The notes beneath the pieces were generated by a model. That model was given only the letters and a program-made list of their open reading frames with translations, was not told the origin of the DNA and did not search any database. Positions 11,472 through 23,256 of a stretch of DNA of 64,000 nt are shown in pieces (positions within the stretch are counted from its first letter, which is position 1; each line of letters starts with the position of its first letter). Where the stretch lies: assembly GCA_009829735.1 (NCBI GenBank), contig CM020619.1, positions 33,086,283 through 33,150,282 of the forward strand, read 5' to 3'. The position numbers and the translations under genes are program-made. This stretch comes from Pyropia yezoensis. Lineage: Eukaryota > Rhodophyta > Bangiophyceae > Bangiales > Bangiaceae.

Positions 11472-12566
11472 TCAGTCACGGCGGTCTTCCAGCTTTGGCC
11501 GCAGCACCCCGTACAGAAGGACGCCGACCGCCCCCCCCGCCACCACCCCCGCAGCGAGCACATTATCGGCAAACGAGCTCGCTTCGTACAGCCCCCGTCT
11601 CCGCATGTCTTCGCACAGGGGCCCCCACAGCGCCACCCACAGGTACACCACGTCGACCGCCGCGGCCCACGTCCACGGGTCCTCCATCAGCAGCGCCCGG
11701 GCGCCGGCCAGGCCCACCCCCCCCAGCACGCCAACCACACCCACCACCGTCACGGCGGCGAGGCCCAAAAAGAGGCCCGAAAAGAGGCGGCCCTCGGTGA
11801 CGCGCGCCATAGCGCCCATCTCGGGCCGCCCCACCGCCGGCCGGTACCGCCGGAGCGCTAGGTATGGGCCCAGCACAAAGCCCCCGCCGCCCGACAGGGC
11901 GGCTCCCAGAAAGGCCCACGTCGGCAGCCGCTGGTCCCGGCTGCCCGGTGTCAGTAAGAGCGCCGCCGCGGCCACGAGGCACGCGCGAAGGCCCCACAGC
12001 GCCGCGCCCATCGGGTGCGCGCCGAGGGCGGGGCCGTGCGACAGGACGGGCACGATGGACAGGCCCGGCGGCGCGAGGGCGCTCACCCACAGGAGGAGCC
12101 CCGCCCAGGCAGTGGCCACCACCGCCGCCCGCGCCGACGTGTTGCGGAGCCGGGAGCTGGGGGACGCGGCGAGCTCATCGGCAGGCACCCCGTCCACCAC
12201 CTCGTCCGTCGTGGGCGGGGGGACCCCAAACAGCATGTCCCCAGGCGTGGGCGACGCGCGCACCCACGGCGCGACCGGCGGCGCAGCGGGGGATGCGCCG
12301 GGGGTGGAGGAGGGGGGGGGGTCGGCCGACTCAGGATTGGGCGGCCGCGACACGGCCACGGGGGGCGCCGCCGCCGGCGGGCGCCGCCGCCGCCGCCGCA
12401 ACGGCGGGGCGGCCACCACCCAGGTGGCTGGCCGCCCACGGCCGCGCACAAGGGGGACCGCCACAGCAGCGACGCTGCCGACGGCGGCGGCGCGACCGGT
12501 GGCCCCGGCGGGGATGGGGGCAAGGAAGGCGACCATGTGGGTGGCGGCTGCGGCGGCGGCGGCCAT
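11472..12566 (-). CDS. multi-pass membrane protein, possibly plastid targeted
   Basis: 364 aa from the ATG at 12566. The frame is open further up to 13022 but the extra sequence is not protein-like. The N-terminal ~60 residues are Ala-rich with few acids (MAAAAAAATHMVAFLAPIPA), which fits an organelle transit peptide. A Pro/Ser-rich stretch follows, then about six hydrophobic segments in the C-terminal half. The motif GGFVLGPYLALRRYRP and the ending CEDMRRRGLY...YGVLRPKL resemble uncharacterised chloroplast/cyanobacterial membrane proteins as I remember them, but I cannot name the family. It is convergent with nothing close by; the antiporter gene lies 2 kb upstream on the same strand. Confidence 0.7.
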   Translation of the reverse strand: MAAAAAAATHMVAFLAPIPAGATGRAAAVGSVAAVAVPLVRGRGRPATWVVAAPPLRRRRRRPPAAAPPVAVSRPPNPESADPPPSSTPGASPAAPPVAPWVRASPTPGDMLFGVPPPTTDEVVDGVPADELAASPSSRLRNTSARAAVVATAWAGLLLWVSALAPPGLSIVPVLSHGPALGAHPMGAALWGLRACLVAAAALLLTPGSRDQRLPTWAFLGAALSGGGGFVLGPYLALRRYRPAVGRPEMGAMARVTEGRLFSGLFLGLAAVTVVGVVGVLGGVGLAGARALLMEDPWTWAAAVDVVYLWVALWGPLCEDMRRRGLYEASSFADNVLAAGVVAGGAVGVLLYGVLRPKLEDRRD

Positions 12567-13875
12567 GGCAGATGGCAGCGGAGGAGAGTCACCTCCACTG
12601 CACCGACACGATAGGGGGGTGGGGGGGGACCGAGCAAAGTGCTGCACGATGGGCGACGCAGGAAGGCCAGCAAGGGCAGTGGGGCGGCCCGGCGCGGCTA
12701 CAGAGAAACAAAGCACCTTCTGCCGGTGTGGGGGAGGTGGGGAGAGTAGAGGGGAGCAAGAGGAGGGCGAGGAAGCACGGACGTCGTCGGCAATGCGAGC
12801 ACTACCAGCGAGAACCCCGGGGGGCAGGGGCAGCGTGCAAAAGAGCCCGTTCGTGGGAGCGCCTGTGAGGCAGTCCGGGCCACAGGCGATTTGCACACCG
12901 AGAACGGCGTTTGCCACGTCACCTCCAACACAAATATTGTGCGCCACAGAAGAAGAAAAAACTATTCGCGCTCTTTTCGTAGCCTCTGTCCAAAGCCCGG
13001 ATCTGAGCTGCACAGCAAGCACCAGCGGACCAACCGGCTCTTGCGTCGGCCTCCAGCTGTACAGCTGTACAGCTGTAGGACGACCGGCTCCCGCACACCA
13101 ACCCCCTCGCGGAGCAAACGCATCCTCCTTGTTGACTACGTCCGTTCAATCCCATATCTCCCTGCAGTACCAGTTGGTCAGGGCCGCCGACCCGGACGCA
13201 TCGCGGCCGCCGCCACCCACGGCCACTTTTCGACGACGCGGTCCACACCCCTGTGTCGCTGCCGCGGGCATCCGCAAGCGCGCGAGCGCCCCCGCTCTGC
13301 GCTGCGCCCCCCAGGGGTGCCTCCCCGTCATGAAATGAAAACGGGCGGCTTGCCCTCGAATGGGAGCTGGCTTGCAGCCGCCGTCACCGCCGCTGCCACT
13401 ATGGCCGCCACCGCCACCACCGTGGCGCCGTTCCGCGCCTACCACCAGGGCGGCGGCCGGCCGGCCGCCGCCACTACCGCACCCATGCCGCGCTGCAGCC
13501 AGCGCCATAATGATGGTGGCTGTTTTGAGAGTGGTTTAGTGTACGTGTCTGGAGAGGGTCGGGTGGGGGGCGTCTTGTCCCACAAGGATGGGTACCGTTG
13601 TCTGAACACGTATGCCGTCGCGTCGGCGCCCGCAGCCGCCTTGGTGTGTCAGCCACTGTGGTGTGTGTACATAAAGGGGGAGCTTGAACTGTCGCGGCCT
13701 GTCGCGCTCGACGGGTAGCAGAGCTAAAGGCAACTAACAGCAGCTCGCGCCAGGAATAAGGTAGCTACAGCTGGTGGCGCACGCCTGGGCGACTTGCATG
13801 ACTGTGCAGCAGGGGTTCTCCATCTAGCAACTACCGACAGACGTACCGGTGACGTACGCACAGGCCTACACAAGC
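12567..13875. other. intergenic region
   Basis: No supported gene. It probably contains the promoter of the membrane protein gene that starts at 12566. At 13056-13078 CAGCTGTA is repeated three times in overlap (CTGTACAGCTGTACAGCTG). ORFs on both strands are low in complexity. Confidence 0.35.
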
Positions 13876-14298
13876 CTACGCAGAGGCATATAGAGAGCCT
13901 TCGGCAAGCCTAGCAGGCCTGCGCAGAGGACTAAACTGCAGGGAGGCCCTTGCCCAACGCCTCCTCATGCCTTTGCAGGCCATCACGACTGACGCGGCAG
14001 CCGCCACCATCGAGAGCGCAACCGCAGCCGCGACCGCGACCGCGAGAGGAGGAGATCCAGTGGAAAAGACATGCTGTGTACAAAAGGAGTATCCCTCGCG
14101 AAACGCACTACATGGCAAGCCCGGAACACAGGTTGCAACAGAGCCCTTCCCATCCAGCTCTACCCCACTCCCGCTCCACCGCTCCCACGACAGCGCCCAG
14201 TAGCCCCACAATACCCCTGATTGCCCCCACGGGTCCAAAGGAGGCCAGTCAAAAGTCCTCGACGGTGCGCCTGCCGTTGCCGCCAACACTGTCTCCAT
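13876..14298 (-). CDS. small hypothetical membrane protein
   Basis: 140 aa from the ATG at 14298. The N-terminal half contains several Trp and Cys residues (WPPLDPWGQ, VPGLPCSAF). A single hydrophobic segment lies near residues 83-107 (PPLAVAVAAAVALSMVAAAA), followed by a basic stretch KGMRRRW. It lies 320 bp downstream of the antiporter stop on the same strand. There is no family match that I recognise, and it may be a chance ORF. The codon bias is moderately GC-rich at third positions, like the real genes here. Confidence 0.33.
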   Translation of the reverse strand: METVLAATAGAPSRTFDWPPLDPWGQSGVLWGYWALSWERWSGSGVELDGKGSVATCVPGLPCSAFREGYSFCTQHVFSTGSPPLAVAVAAAVALSMVAAAASVVMACKGMRRRWARASLQFSPLRRPARLAEGSLYASA

Positions 14299-14618
14299 TA
14301 GCCAGTGTGGGTCGGGGCGGCTCCATCGCTCCCTCGACTGCGGAGCACCAGCTTGACCAGCGCCGATGTGATCGTTCGGAACTCACAACGATTGGCCAAC
14401 GGGGAGGCGTTCCTGCCGCGAATCACGCCCGCCCGGCAGGACCTCCGCCAACGCCAACGTCACCATTACACCATCACCGCGTCAGCGTCGGCGGCGGCTG
14501 CCGCATCCGAAGCCGCGACACCTCGAGATGAACTCGCCGCGGCACGCATCGTCCCCACGCAAGCCACGAGCGTCCCTTCGATGGAAAGGGCCGTCTCATG
14601 GACAGCAGCAGCAACAGG

Positions 14619-17600
14619 CTATGAGCCGCCCCGGCCGCGGGAAGGGGTGCCCCCGCCCCGCCTTCCATGGCGCGGTGGTGACGATGCGGAAGGCCGCTGC
14701 GACGGCTCGATCCCCGGTGGCAGCGGGCGCGGCGGGGGGTGCACGCGCGCACCGGCCGGGAGGGCAGCCGCCCCGCCCAGCCGAGACCCCTGCGGCGCCT
14801 CTCCCGCGCCCCTTGCTGCATCCTCCCCGTCCCCCCAAATGACGATGCTGCCAAAGCTGCTGCGGCTGTCGCCTGCAGTGCCACGTACATGGCCGGTGCC
14901 CGGGTAGGGAGGGGCGCCCCACGGCTGCACGGCTGCACCTACCTCCCGGTCGGGAAAGCGACCATAGGGTGGACCCACCGGCGGGGGGACCCCCCCCCCG
15001 AGAGTGCCAGGCCCGTCATGATGCACAATAACGCTGCCGTAACTGCTGCGGCTGTCGCCGGCCCAGCCGGCTGGCAACGGCGCAGGTCCTGGCGCAGGTG
15101 CCGGCGCCACTACCGGGGAGGACGGCGGAGTAGCCAGCTCCCCACCGTCGGGCCACTGGTCGGTGCGGGGGCCACCAAAAGGGCCCCCGCTGCCCACAGG
15201 CGCAGTCACAGACCGGCGGAGGGGGTGGGTAGTGGGCTCCTCGGCGGGCGGCGGCGGTGGCGGGTCTTCCTCGTCATACTCAGCCGCCTCATCAATGACC
15301 GTATGCAGCAGCGGCGCCGTATCGCCGAGGCCACGACTGCCAGAGGCGCCACCAGAGGTGCGTCCACGGCCAGAAGCGCTGCCACCACGACCGACGGCAC
15401 CGAGGGCCTGGCGCCGCCCCGGCACGCGCAGCGGGAACAGGCGGCCGACAGGTTCCTGGAGCTTCCGAAGGAGGTCGCCCATGTTGGGCAGTGGTGCGAG
15501 CGGCTCAAGGTCGTCAAACGTCGACGACGACATGCGGGTGTGGGAGGTCGGCGCCATGACACTGACCGTCCGCCGCACTTCGTCTATGCCCGCTGACGAA
15601 TCCCCAGGGCCCCCAAAGCTGCGACTCCGAGGCAACCGCCGGGGGCCCGCCGCCAAAGGCGACGGGAACGGGTCCGCCTCGAGGTCATCCGTGGAAAAGA
15701 GATCCTCGCTGGCCGCCATCTCCGCAATCGAGCGGAATGGGGAGGTTGCAGAAGGACCGCCGCGGGGATTGGAACCAGCACCACCAGTAGCGGCGATGGC
15801 GCTGCCGCCATTGCCATCGGGGGTCGGGAGGTCGGCTTCCGCGTCGGCGAGCGCCTTGGCAAAGGAGTCTCCTCCGTCTTCGGCGCCCCATCCCCAGCTG
15901 TCCCCTGCCGACGCGCCTGGCGAGATGTCACTGTCTGCGCCCACACTCGTGTGAGAGGCGGCGTCAAAGTTCAGGCTCATGGAGCTCTTGAAAGTGCTAA
16001 GCCCACCGTGCGGCAGATACACATAGCTCAGGTCCTGGAAGAGATTCACAAATGGCTCAAACAGGAGGCCTTGGACGCCGAGCGAGAAGAGCACGAGCGT
16101 AAAGGTCATCAAGAAGATGACCTGCCCAGGGCTGAGGTGCCCCGGCAAAGCGTGTTGCACGAACGCGTCGGGCACGCCGAGCGCCAGTGCGATGCTAATA
16201 CCACCGCGCATGCCACCCCAAGTGAGGACGCCAATCGTGCCACCACGGTACCGAACCGCCCTGTGGCGAAGGCGGAGCTTGGTTACTGTCTCAATGGCAA
16301 CAATCGCAAGCAGCGGGGTGGCGACAGAAACAGCGCGGGCAAACAGCGAGATACACACAGTCGCCGCCACGATCGCAGTCGTCGGTACCACGCCAATATC
16401 CTGCGGCCGCCAAAAGAGGTCCGCAGCTCCGATTAAAAGGAAGAGCACCGAGTTGAGGGTCTCGTCGAGAAAGGACCACAGTTGGTGGAATAGCGCACTG
16501 CTCGTGTCCGTCATCGCGTCGGCCACACCGTAGTTGCCAATCAGCAGGCCAGCAACGACACTGGCCAGCGGGATAGAGGCGTGAAAGTAGCTGCATGCGA
16601 GGTTGATGTTCGATACGAGAACGATTGTGATGGTTACCTCGAGCAGCGAGTCGTCGACCGTCAGCATCGCCGAGTAGGCGGCAAACGACAAAATCCCTCC
16701 AATGACGATACCCGTCGCGCATTCAAGGGCAAAGCCGCGCGCGAAGATTCTGAGTACGTCGAGGACGGGCATGTCAGGCTTCTCAACCGTCTCCAAAAAA
16801 CCCAAAAACAGGACCACACCAACCGCGTCGTTAAACAGAGATTCACCCAGTACAAAGTAGCGGGTGGATTGGGGGATCAGGTTGGGTTTGTCATTGAGGA
16901 TGGCCACCACGGCCACGGGGTCTGTGGGAGATACAATAGACCCGAAAAGTAGGCACCACATAAAGTCCATGGGCGCAATTCGCAGCAGCAGCAGATACGT
17001 AAGGCTCGCCACGAGGAGTGTTGAGATGGCCGTGCTGAAAAAGTGCAAAGGAAGACGGGCGCATTGGAAGCAGATGGTGACCGCGAAAAGTGCAGCACAA
17101 AGAAACCACGCAGGCGACGTCAGAAACAGCGCAGAGAGCGCATTGCATAGGCACATCACGTGCATGAGCACCACTCACCTTCTCCCACAGCAGCCGTACC
17201 CCCACACACGAAGCCAAACATACCTAAAAACCGACAGCGCAAACACTGTGGTTCGAATGCGCGACAGCGCGCGGAGGTCCACCTCAATGGCAGCGGCAAA
17301 GAGCAAAAACCCCAGCATGTAGTTCAGCAGAAGGTCGGGAAAATTCATGAGGAAGTTCTTCAGCCCGTCGAGGGCGGCCGACACGCCCTCACCAGGCGTT
17401 GGCGGCCGCACATACGAGATAGCAAGCAGCACAGACGTGGACGCAACGGCTGCAATCGACATGAAGATGCTCGTTGGCACACTGCGGAACCAGTGGTGCT
17501 TGATGAGCCGGAAAACCACCGTCAGCGTCAGCAGCAGCATCACCGTGTCACCGGTGCGCAGGTGGAAGGCGTGCTCCGCTGCTTCCTTGACGCCCGCCGC

Positions 17601-17666
17601 AACGTCCGCCGCCGCCTCCGCGGACGCCACCTCCGCCAAGGTCTCCATCCCAGCCGATGGTACCAT
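14619..17666 (-). CDS. CPA1-type Na+/H+ antiporter, two exons
   Basis: Exon 1 runs 17666-17224 and exon 2 17034-14619. The 189-nt intron (17223-17035) starts GTATGT and ends TTTTTCAG; joining them gives 952 aa and restores a continuous membrane helix. The membrane domain (residues ~35-480) has SPTDP (~183), the ion-binding FND in ESLFNDAVGVV (~215), and TWGGMRGG (~420), all hallmarks of the NhaP/NHE/SOS1 (CPA1) superfamily. The protein should exchange Na+ or K+ for H+ across a plasma or endomembrane. The last ~470 residues form a soluble, disordered, Ser/Pro/Gly-rich tail with two copies of a GDSRSS(Y/F)GS motif, probably phosphorylated and regulatory. The start follows a 27-bp repeat array by 28 bp. 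The intron contains an in-frame stop, so retention would truncate the protein. Confidence 0.9.
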
Positions 17667-17694
17667 CGCGGTCAGGGGATATGTCGGCCCTGGC

Positions 17695-17802
17695 GGCGGC
17701 AGGGACCTCCCAGTTCAAAACGGCGGCAGGGACCTCCCAGTTCAAAACGGCGGCAGGGACCTCCCAGCTCAAAACGGCGGCAGGGACCTCCCAGTTCAAG
17801 AC
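17695..17802. repeat. four tandem 27-bp repeats upstream of the antiporter start
   Basis: Units start at 17695, 17722, 17749 and 17776 with an exact 27-bp period. They share GGCGGCAGGGACCTCCCAG with only a couple of changes in the last bases. Each contains a near-palindrome GGGACCTCCC. The array lies 29 bp upstream of the antiporter ATG, so it is in the 5' UTR or core promoter. A regulatory role is possible but not shown. Confidence 0.9.
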
Positions 17803-19010
17803 GGCGGGCCGGCACAGCCACCAAAAAAAATAGAACAACCCGAACAACCCCGCTGCAGGAACTGCTCGCGACAAGTGTGGTGCGTCTCCTGCTGTCACCA
17901 CCGCCGGAGCACCTGGGATGAAGCAACCAACCCGGCAGGCGACGCTTCCCCGTCTGCGCTGCGGCCGCGACCCGGCCGCCCGTGGAGGTGGCCCGGGGCC
18001 GCGGCCGCACGGGGAGTGGGGCGCGATCGCCAGGCAGCCACGGCGGGGAGGCCGGGTCCTCGACCGACGCTGTGGCAACGCAGCCCACATGATGCTCGTC
18101 GCTCCTATTGATGATGGGAGGGGGGGCTCAGAGTGCATGCAAGCTCACCAAACACTTGGGCGGTTCCGCGATCAAATCCACAGAAGGTCCATTTGTAATG
18201 CTACTTTGAATTAAACCATGGATAATTTTAGACGAATGTCATGATTTGGTGGTGAAAGGGCCTGAGAGCAGCGTCAATTCATTCAAGTTGGCTGTCGATG
18301 GCTGCAAAGCAAGACTCGGGCGAGGGGGCGCCACTCGGCAGCTGCCTGCAGGTGTCTGGTCTTTTGGCCCGCCCCCGTGCCGACCGCCATTTGCTGCCAG
18401 GCCCGAACCAAAGCCACGCGTCCAGCCAAAGTGGACCCCCTTCATGGTTGACGGAGAGCTCCAAGGAGACTCCTCGCGCTCCCCAGCCTCCCTGCCAGTG
18501 TGGCTGCAGGGCCCCCCCCTGCGCCCTGGAAAGCGCCCAACTCCAGATTGACAAGCGCTTTGTCACTGCCCTCGGCAGGCGCCTCTGTGGGTGGCGCTCC
18601 CGCCAGTCTCCTCGTCATAACTGTCAGCCTGCCACAAATAGGTGTGTATCTCGATGGCAGGTGTGGATAGGCCATCGAAATCCGCGGTGTGGCTCCCTGC
18701 TATCTCAGCGCTCCACACAGATTGTCTTGCAAAGGCGAAACGCCTGTTCCGCTGGTGTAGCCCCAGCAGGCGCCAAGCGGCGCGCGACGGCTCTTTCACT
18801 TCTTCGGCGTCCTGTCACTGCCGTTGGCGCTTTGCTGGACTCTTGCTCGCCGACGCCTCTCTCCCACTGAGGGGAGCGGCACGCGCATGAGCGGGGCAGC
18901 GACCTTTCCGCCCACCAGTCCCTCTTCGTGTCTGGTGGCCCCTGCCACCTCGCCGCGCCCACCTCCTGGTCCTCCCCGTCTGTGCTACCTCTGTTTGCTC
19001 GTGGCTCACC
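17803..19010. other. intergenic region
   Basis: Promoter space between the leftward antiporter gene and the rightward coiled-coil gene. An AT-richer stretch lies at 18150-18300. A 190-codon plus ORF from 18298 has a mixed, Arg/Ser-rich composition without motifs, and I do not support it as a gene. Confidence 0.35.
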
Positions 19011-20192
19011 ATGCACCGCGTCAAGCGGGCGGCTTTTCGGCCTCTCTCCCGCAAGGAGGTAAGCGATGAAGAGCACCACGCGCTGCGGGCGCAGGTGACC
19101 GAGCTTCGGCGCGACATGGAGAGGGCGCTAGAGCTGTTGGCCGGTGCCCACCGGGCTTGGCGGGCCGTCTTTCGCAACGCCGCCGCGTTTGCTGCCCACA
19201 CGTCGTCCATCCACGGCAACATGGTACAGGACGGGGGGGGAGTCAAGGGGATGGACGGCCCCTTGGCAGTTGCCGCAGAGGCCACCGCGGACGCTGACGC
19301 CGCAGTGGGGGCGTCGTCCAAGACACGCGGCAGCGGCTTGGACGGTTCTGGGCGAGGGAGCGGCAGCGACGACGAGCGGCACTCGACGCCGCCGGGGGGC
19401 ACGGCGGTAGCCCTCACCCGCCGCGTACGGGTATGGGTGCAAGAGGTACGTGCCATGAAGGGGGACATGGACTCTGCGGCCGTTGCGGAAAAGGAGGCGG
19501 CGCTGTACTCGCGCAAGGTGGCCAACCTGGAAGCAAAGCTCCCTCCCCGGCGGGGAAGTGGGGAGTCCAAGCAGGAGCAGCGGCTGGCACGAAACGTGGA
19601 CAAGCTGGAGGATGCCGAAGCCGCCCGTGATGCGGCGTTGGACAAGGTCAATGGGCGGATGCAAGACGCCGTTGATGACGGCGGGGGCGTGCTCGAGGCG
19701 GTGGTCCTTGCCTATTGGAGCTTGTACGGGGACATGGTGGTGCTGGCCGGGCGCGCTGGCGAGGCGGGGGCGCGGATGGTCGACGACCGGGCGGAGCGGC
19801 TGCTGTCGCGGTCATCGTCGCGGTCTCGAACGGCCTCTTTCGTCAAGCTGTTCCGCCGTTCGCCCAGCGACGACGGCCGTGGCCGGCGCAGGTCGCGGGA
19901 AGGGCGGCGGTCTTCCCCGCAGGTACGGCGGGGCATGACAGAGGAGCACCGCCGCCCCCCGTCGCGGGGGCACTCGCGGGGCTCCTCGCGGAGCGGTCGC
20001 CGCTCCCGGTCGGGGAGCGACCGCCGCCACTCCCGGTCGGGGGACCTCCGCCGCCGCTCCCGGTCGGGGGACCGCCGCCACCGCTCCCGCTCTGGGGACT
20101 ACCACCGCCGCTCCCGGTCGAGGGATGGGCGCGGCTCGGGGGATCGCCGCCGGTCGGGGGGGTTCCTCCGGCGGCTTCGTGGCAAGGACTGA
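19011..20192 (+). CDS. BAR-like coiled-coil protein with Arg/Ser-rich tail
   Basis: 393 aa from the ATG at 19011 (context CACCATGC). Two helical regions (residues ~20-65 and ~125-260) are interrupted by a Gly/Ser-rich insertion (~75-125). In the second, AALYSRKVANLEAKL, then EQRLARNVDKLEDAEAARDA, then LEAVVLAYWSLYGDMV follow the order seen in BAR domains (Y..K...L, RN..KL..A, a final aromatic helix). BAR dimers bind and bend membranes. The C-terminal ~110 residues are a repetitive RS-rich tail (RSRSGDRRH units) like that of splicing factors, which is unusual beside a BAR-like core. Coding and helical character are well supported; the BAR name is an inference from spacing. Confidence 0.65.
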   Translation: MHRVKRAAFRPLSRKEVSDEEHHALRAQVTELRRDMERALELLAGAHRAWRAVFRNAAAFAAHTSSIHGNMVQDGGGVKGMDGPLAVAAEATADADAAVGASSKTRGSGLDGSGRGSGSDDERHSTPPGGTAVALTRRVRVWVQEVRAMKGDMDSAAVAEKEAALYSRKVANLEAKLPPRRGSGESKQEQRLARNVDKLEDAEAARDAALDKVNGRMQDAVDDGGGVLEAVVLAYWSLYGDMVVLAGRAGEAGARMVDDRAERLLSRSSSRSRTASFVKLFRRSPSDDGRGRRRSREGRRSSPQVRRGMTEEHRRPPSRGHSRGSSRSGRRSRSGSDRRHSRSGDLRRRSRSGDRRHRSRSGDYHRRSRSRDGRGSGDRRRSGGFLRRLRGKD

Positions 20193-23100
20193 CGGCGGGC
20201 CCGCGTAGGGGTGCCGCGGTCGGGCTCTCGGAGGGGGTCAGGGGGGTGGCGGGATTGGCGGGGCCGACCGGCCGTCGCCGACGCAGGGGCGAGGCGATGC
20301 GTTGTGCGCGTCTTCTTTTTTTTTTTAGCGTGGGTGTGTGCTTGGTGCGTGCCTCCACGACACTGGCGGCGCGTACGCAGCGTTTCACCGTGTTGCTTTG
20401 TCTTCTCTGCCCTCTTGCTTCCCCTCTGGTCGTACGTATAGAGCTGTTCCGTGAGCTACCCTCCCATGGTCGTTTAGGGCAAGGACACGGCGATTCCGAG
20501 CAACGGGGCAAGGCCGCAGCTGCTTTCCCTCTATCGCCACAAGGGCGACCCTGTCATGGAGAGGGGGCCGCCGTCCTGCGAGTGCCGGAAAGGCCAGGTC
20601 GGCAAGGAGGATGCGCTCGATTCCGCCGCGGGACGAGGGGCCGCTTATGGAGAGGTTGAGTGGCGTCTGAGCCCCTCGTGCCCCGTGGCTGGCCACGCCC
20701 ACTGCACGGTTGCCGTCGTTGCCGCCGTTTTCGTACGCACGCTCTGTGGGTGGGACTGGCCGGCACCCCCGTGTGCGGGGAGGTCCTGCACCCTGCGTCC
20801 TGCGCGGCACCAAGGGGGGTGGGGAGGGCGCCAAAGGGGGGGGGGGGCGGAGGGGGCTGTTGGACTCGTACAGAGCGGGGGAGACGGCATGGGGGAGGGG
20901 GGGCACCCCTTGGTAGCCGCCCGTTGCCGCGGTGACGACCACCCGCCGGGGGATAGTGCCGGAGCCATGCCGTCGCCCGCGGCAGCTGAGAATGGGGGAG
21001 GGGGCGCGTTGGAAGGGGGCGGGCGGGAGGGCGGTGGTGGGGAGGGCGGGGGGCGAGGGCAGGTCAGTGGGGAGAGAGCCGGGGAGGTTGGTAACCGGCG
21101 TCGGAGGAGCAGCCGCCGGGGGGGCGGGGCGGGCGACGACAGACGGCGCCGCCCTGGTGGGGGCGCGGCTGCAAGGCCGCGACGCCTCGCGGCGCGTAGG
21201 TCTCCCTCGGTAGGTACCGTACCTACAGACGCGGCGGGCGTCGCGGCGTCGGCGACGCAACGTCACTTCCGTGCGGCCCCCCACCCCACCGGCGACAGGC
21301 CCTGTCGCGCGCGCCCCCCCCCCCCCACCCCCCCAAGAGGACCGCCCGGCCCAGCCGCCGCTCAGCCCCACAACCACCCCCCCCCCCCGTCCAGTTGGGG
21401 CCTGTCCATAGCATGGGTCAGCCACCCACTCCCAGCCCGCCCCACCCCCCCCACCCCCCCCCCCCGCCCCCCCCCCCGTCCGCCGTCCTGTGGGGGGACC
21501 TTTTGGGGCCCGTTTTGCCCACTGCCAGTGTGGGGCTGTACACCCGATGGGGGCAGCCGCCGCCTGCTCCTCTGCCGCGGCGGCCACGCCGTGGCCACGC
21601 GGCAGCGGCGGCGGCGGCAGCGGTTGCCCCGCCCTCCCCGCTCCCGCCCCGGCGGTCAGCAGCGGTGTCCGTCCTTGGCCGCGGGGCGCCGCCGCCACAC
21701 CCCTCCCCCCCCCCCCCCCCCCGCGCCTGCAGCGGCGGCGGCGGGACGCGCCGTGACCCCCCGCAGGCCAGCAACGGGGCAGGCACGCCGGCGGTGGGGG
21801 AGGGGCGGCGGGGGCGCGGGTCCTGGGTCACTCGTGACGGCGGCGGCGCCGCCGCCGCGGCACACGCTCGTCGCCACGCCCCCGCTGGTCACCCTCTCCC
21901 CCCGCCGCCCGCCCCCCTTTTGTGCCGCGCCATTGGCGGGCGTCACGGCCGCCGGCGGGGGGGGGGGAGGTGGTTGTTGGCGCAACGATCCCCGTGGCCA
22001 GGGGGCTCTTGCGGGGTGACGGGCCCGCCGCCGGTGAACGCGGCTGAACGCGGCACGCGGCCCGCCGCGGCGGCCGCCGCTACCGCCCGCCCCACCGGGC
22101 GACCGCGTCGACGGGGGGGGGGGGGGGACGGGGGCGCGACCACCCGACGCGGCTCGGCGGCAGCACGACCACCCACCCCCTGTGGCACCCTCCACCGCCG
22201 CGGGGGGGGGGGGGGGAGGAGGGGCGGCGGCGGCGCGCCTCCCCGCGCGGGACGGGGGGGGGAAGCCTCCCGTGCTTGCCATCCCCAGGGCGGCGGCGGG
22301 CGGGGGTGTTGCAAGCAGTGGCTGCCAGGCAGGCAGGCTCCGCGGGACTGGGATGGTCGACGCAGGCTCGGGAGCCGTCGAAGGGCTGGGCGTGCCACCC
22401 ACGCACCGCGGGGACCTGGTTGGGTGTGCAGGGGGGGGGGTTCCTCCACCTCCCTGGTCGGAACCGCCCACTCTGCTGGCTCTGTCGCGCCGTGGCGGAC
22501 TGCCTCCGCCATGCGCGCTGAGGAAAACAAGGGACTGGCGACGGGGGGGGGTAGGTGGAGTGGGGTGGTGTCTGACAGCCGCGCGAGCGGGTGGTGAGCA
22601 GTAGGCTGAGCTGCGCCATTGCGGGGGGGTGTTGCGTCCCAAGAGGTGACGTCGCAGGGGATGGGCGGCTGTAGAGGAGGGGGGGCGGAGCTGGTTTGAG
22701 GGGGGAGGGGGGGAAGGGCGGGAGGGGGGGAAGGGCGGGAGGGGTGTGTGTGGAGCCACCCCTATGTGACAACGCCAAGGCGACTGTCGGCAGTGGGGGT
22801 GCCCACCCCGGCCCCGCGGGGTGGACGGGCGCCGCGGGCGAGCGACCAGGCAGCAGCTTATATGTTCTGTAGTTCGCCCTTCCACGTGTATCTGCTTTGC
22901 CGCGCCCCGCGGCCGCCCGCCCCACCACAACCGGTCCCTCCATTCCCGCCTTTCCCCCCGTTCCAATAGTGCCCCCCCTCCACCCTTCACCCCCAACCTC
23001 GGATGCCCCCACACGGTCACGCTTCACCGGGCACCACAGCCCCTCCCCACCGCCTTCCTCCCCTGACCGTAGCACCACGCCACGACGACCGCCAGGCCCG

Positions 23101-23256
23101 CCGCCGAGGGCGTCACCGAACCCCGTCGGGGACGGCAATGGAACCCGCCCGCCAGACGTCACCGTGCCCCCACCCCCACCCCCCAGCCATGCCGTTCCGC
23201 CCAATCACCCAGCACCTGGCCCTGTTGTAGTCCCGACGCGCTGGTCGGGAAGCGTC
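20193..23256. other. long low-complexity intergenic region
   Basis: No supported gene. The largest ORFs (20556-22019 plus; 20385-21698 and 22080-23204 minus) are Gly/Pro/Arg-rich shadows of each other. There are many G and C homopolymers of 10-17 nt. A short palindrome GTAGGTACCGTACCTAC lies at 21210-21226. Confidence 0.35.

Noticed and set aside
20385..22019. long ORFs on both strands
   Set aside because: Both arise from G/C homopolymers and trinucleotide repeats; no motif on either strand.
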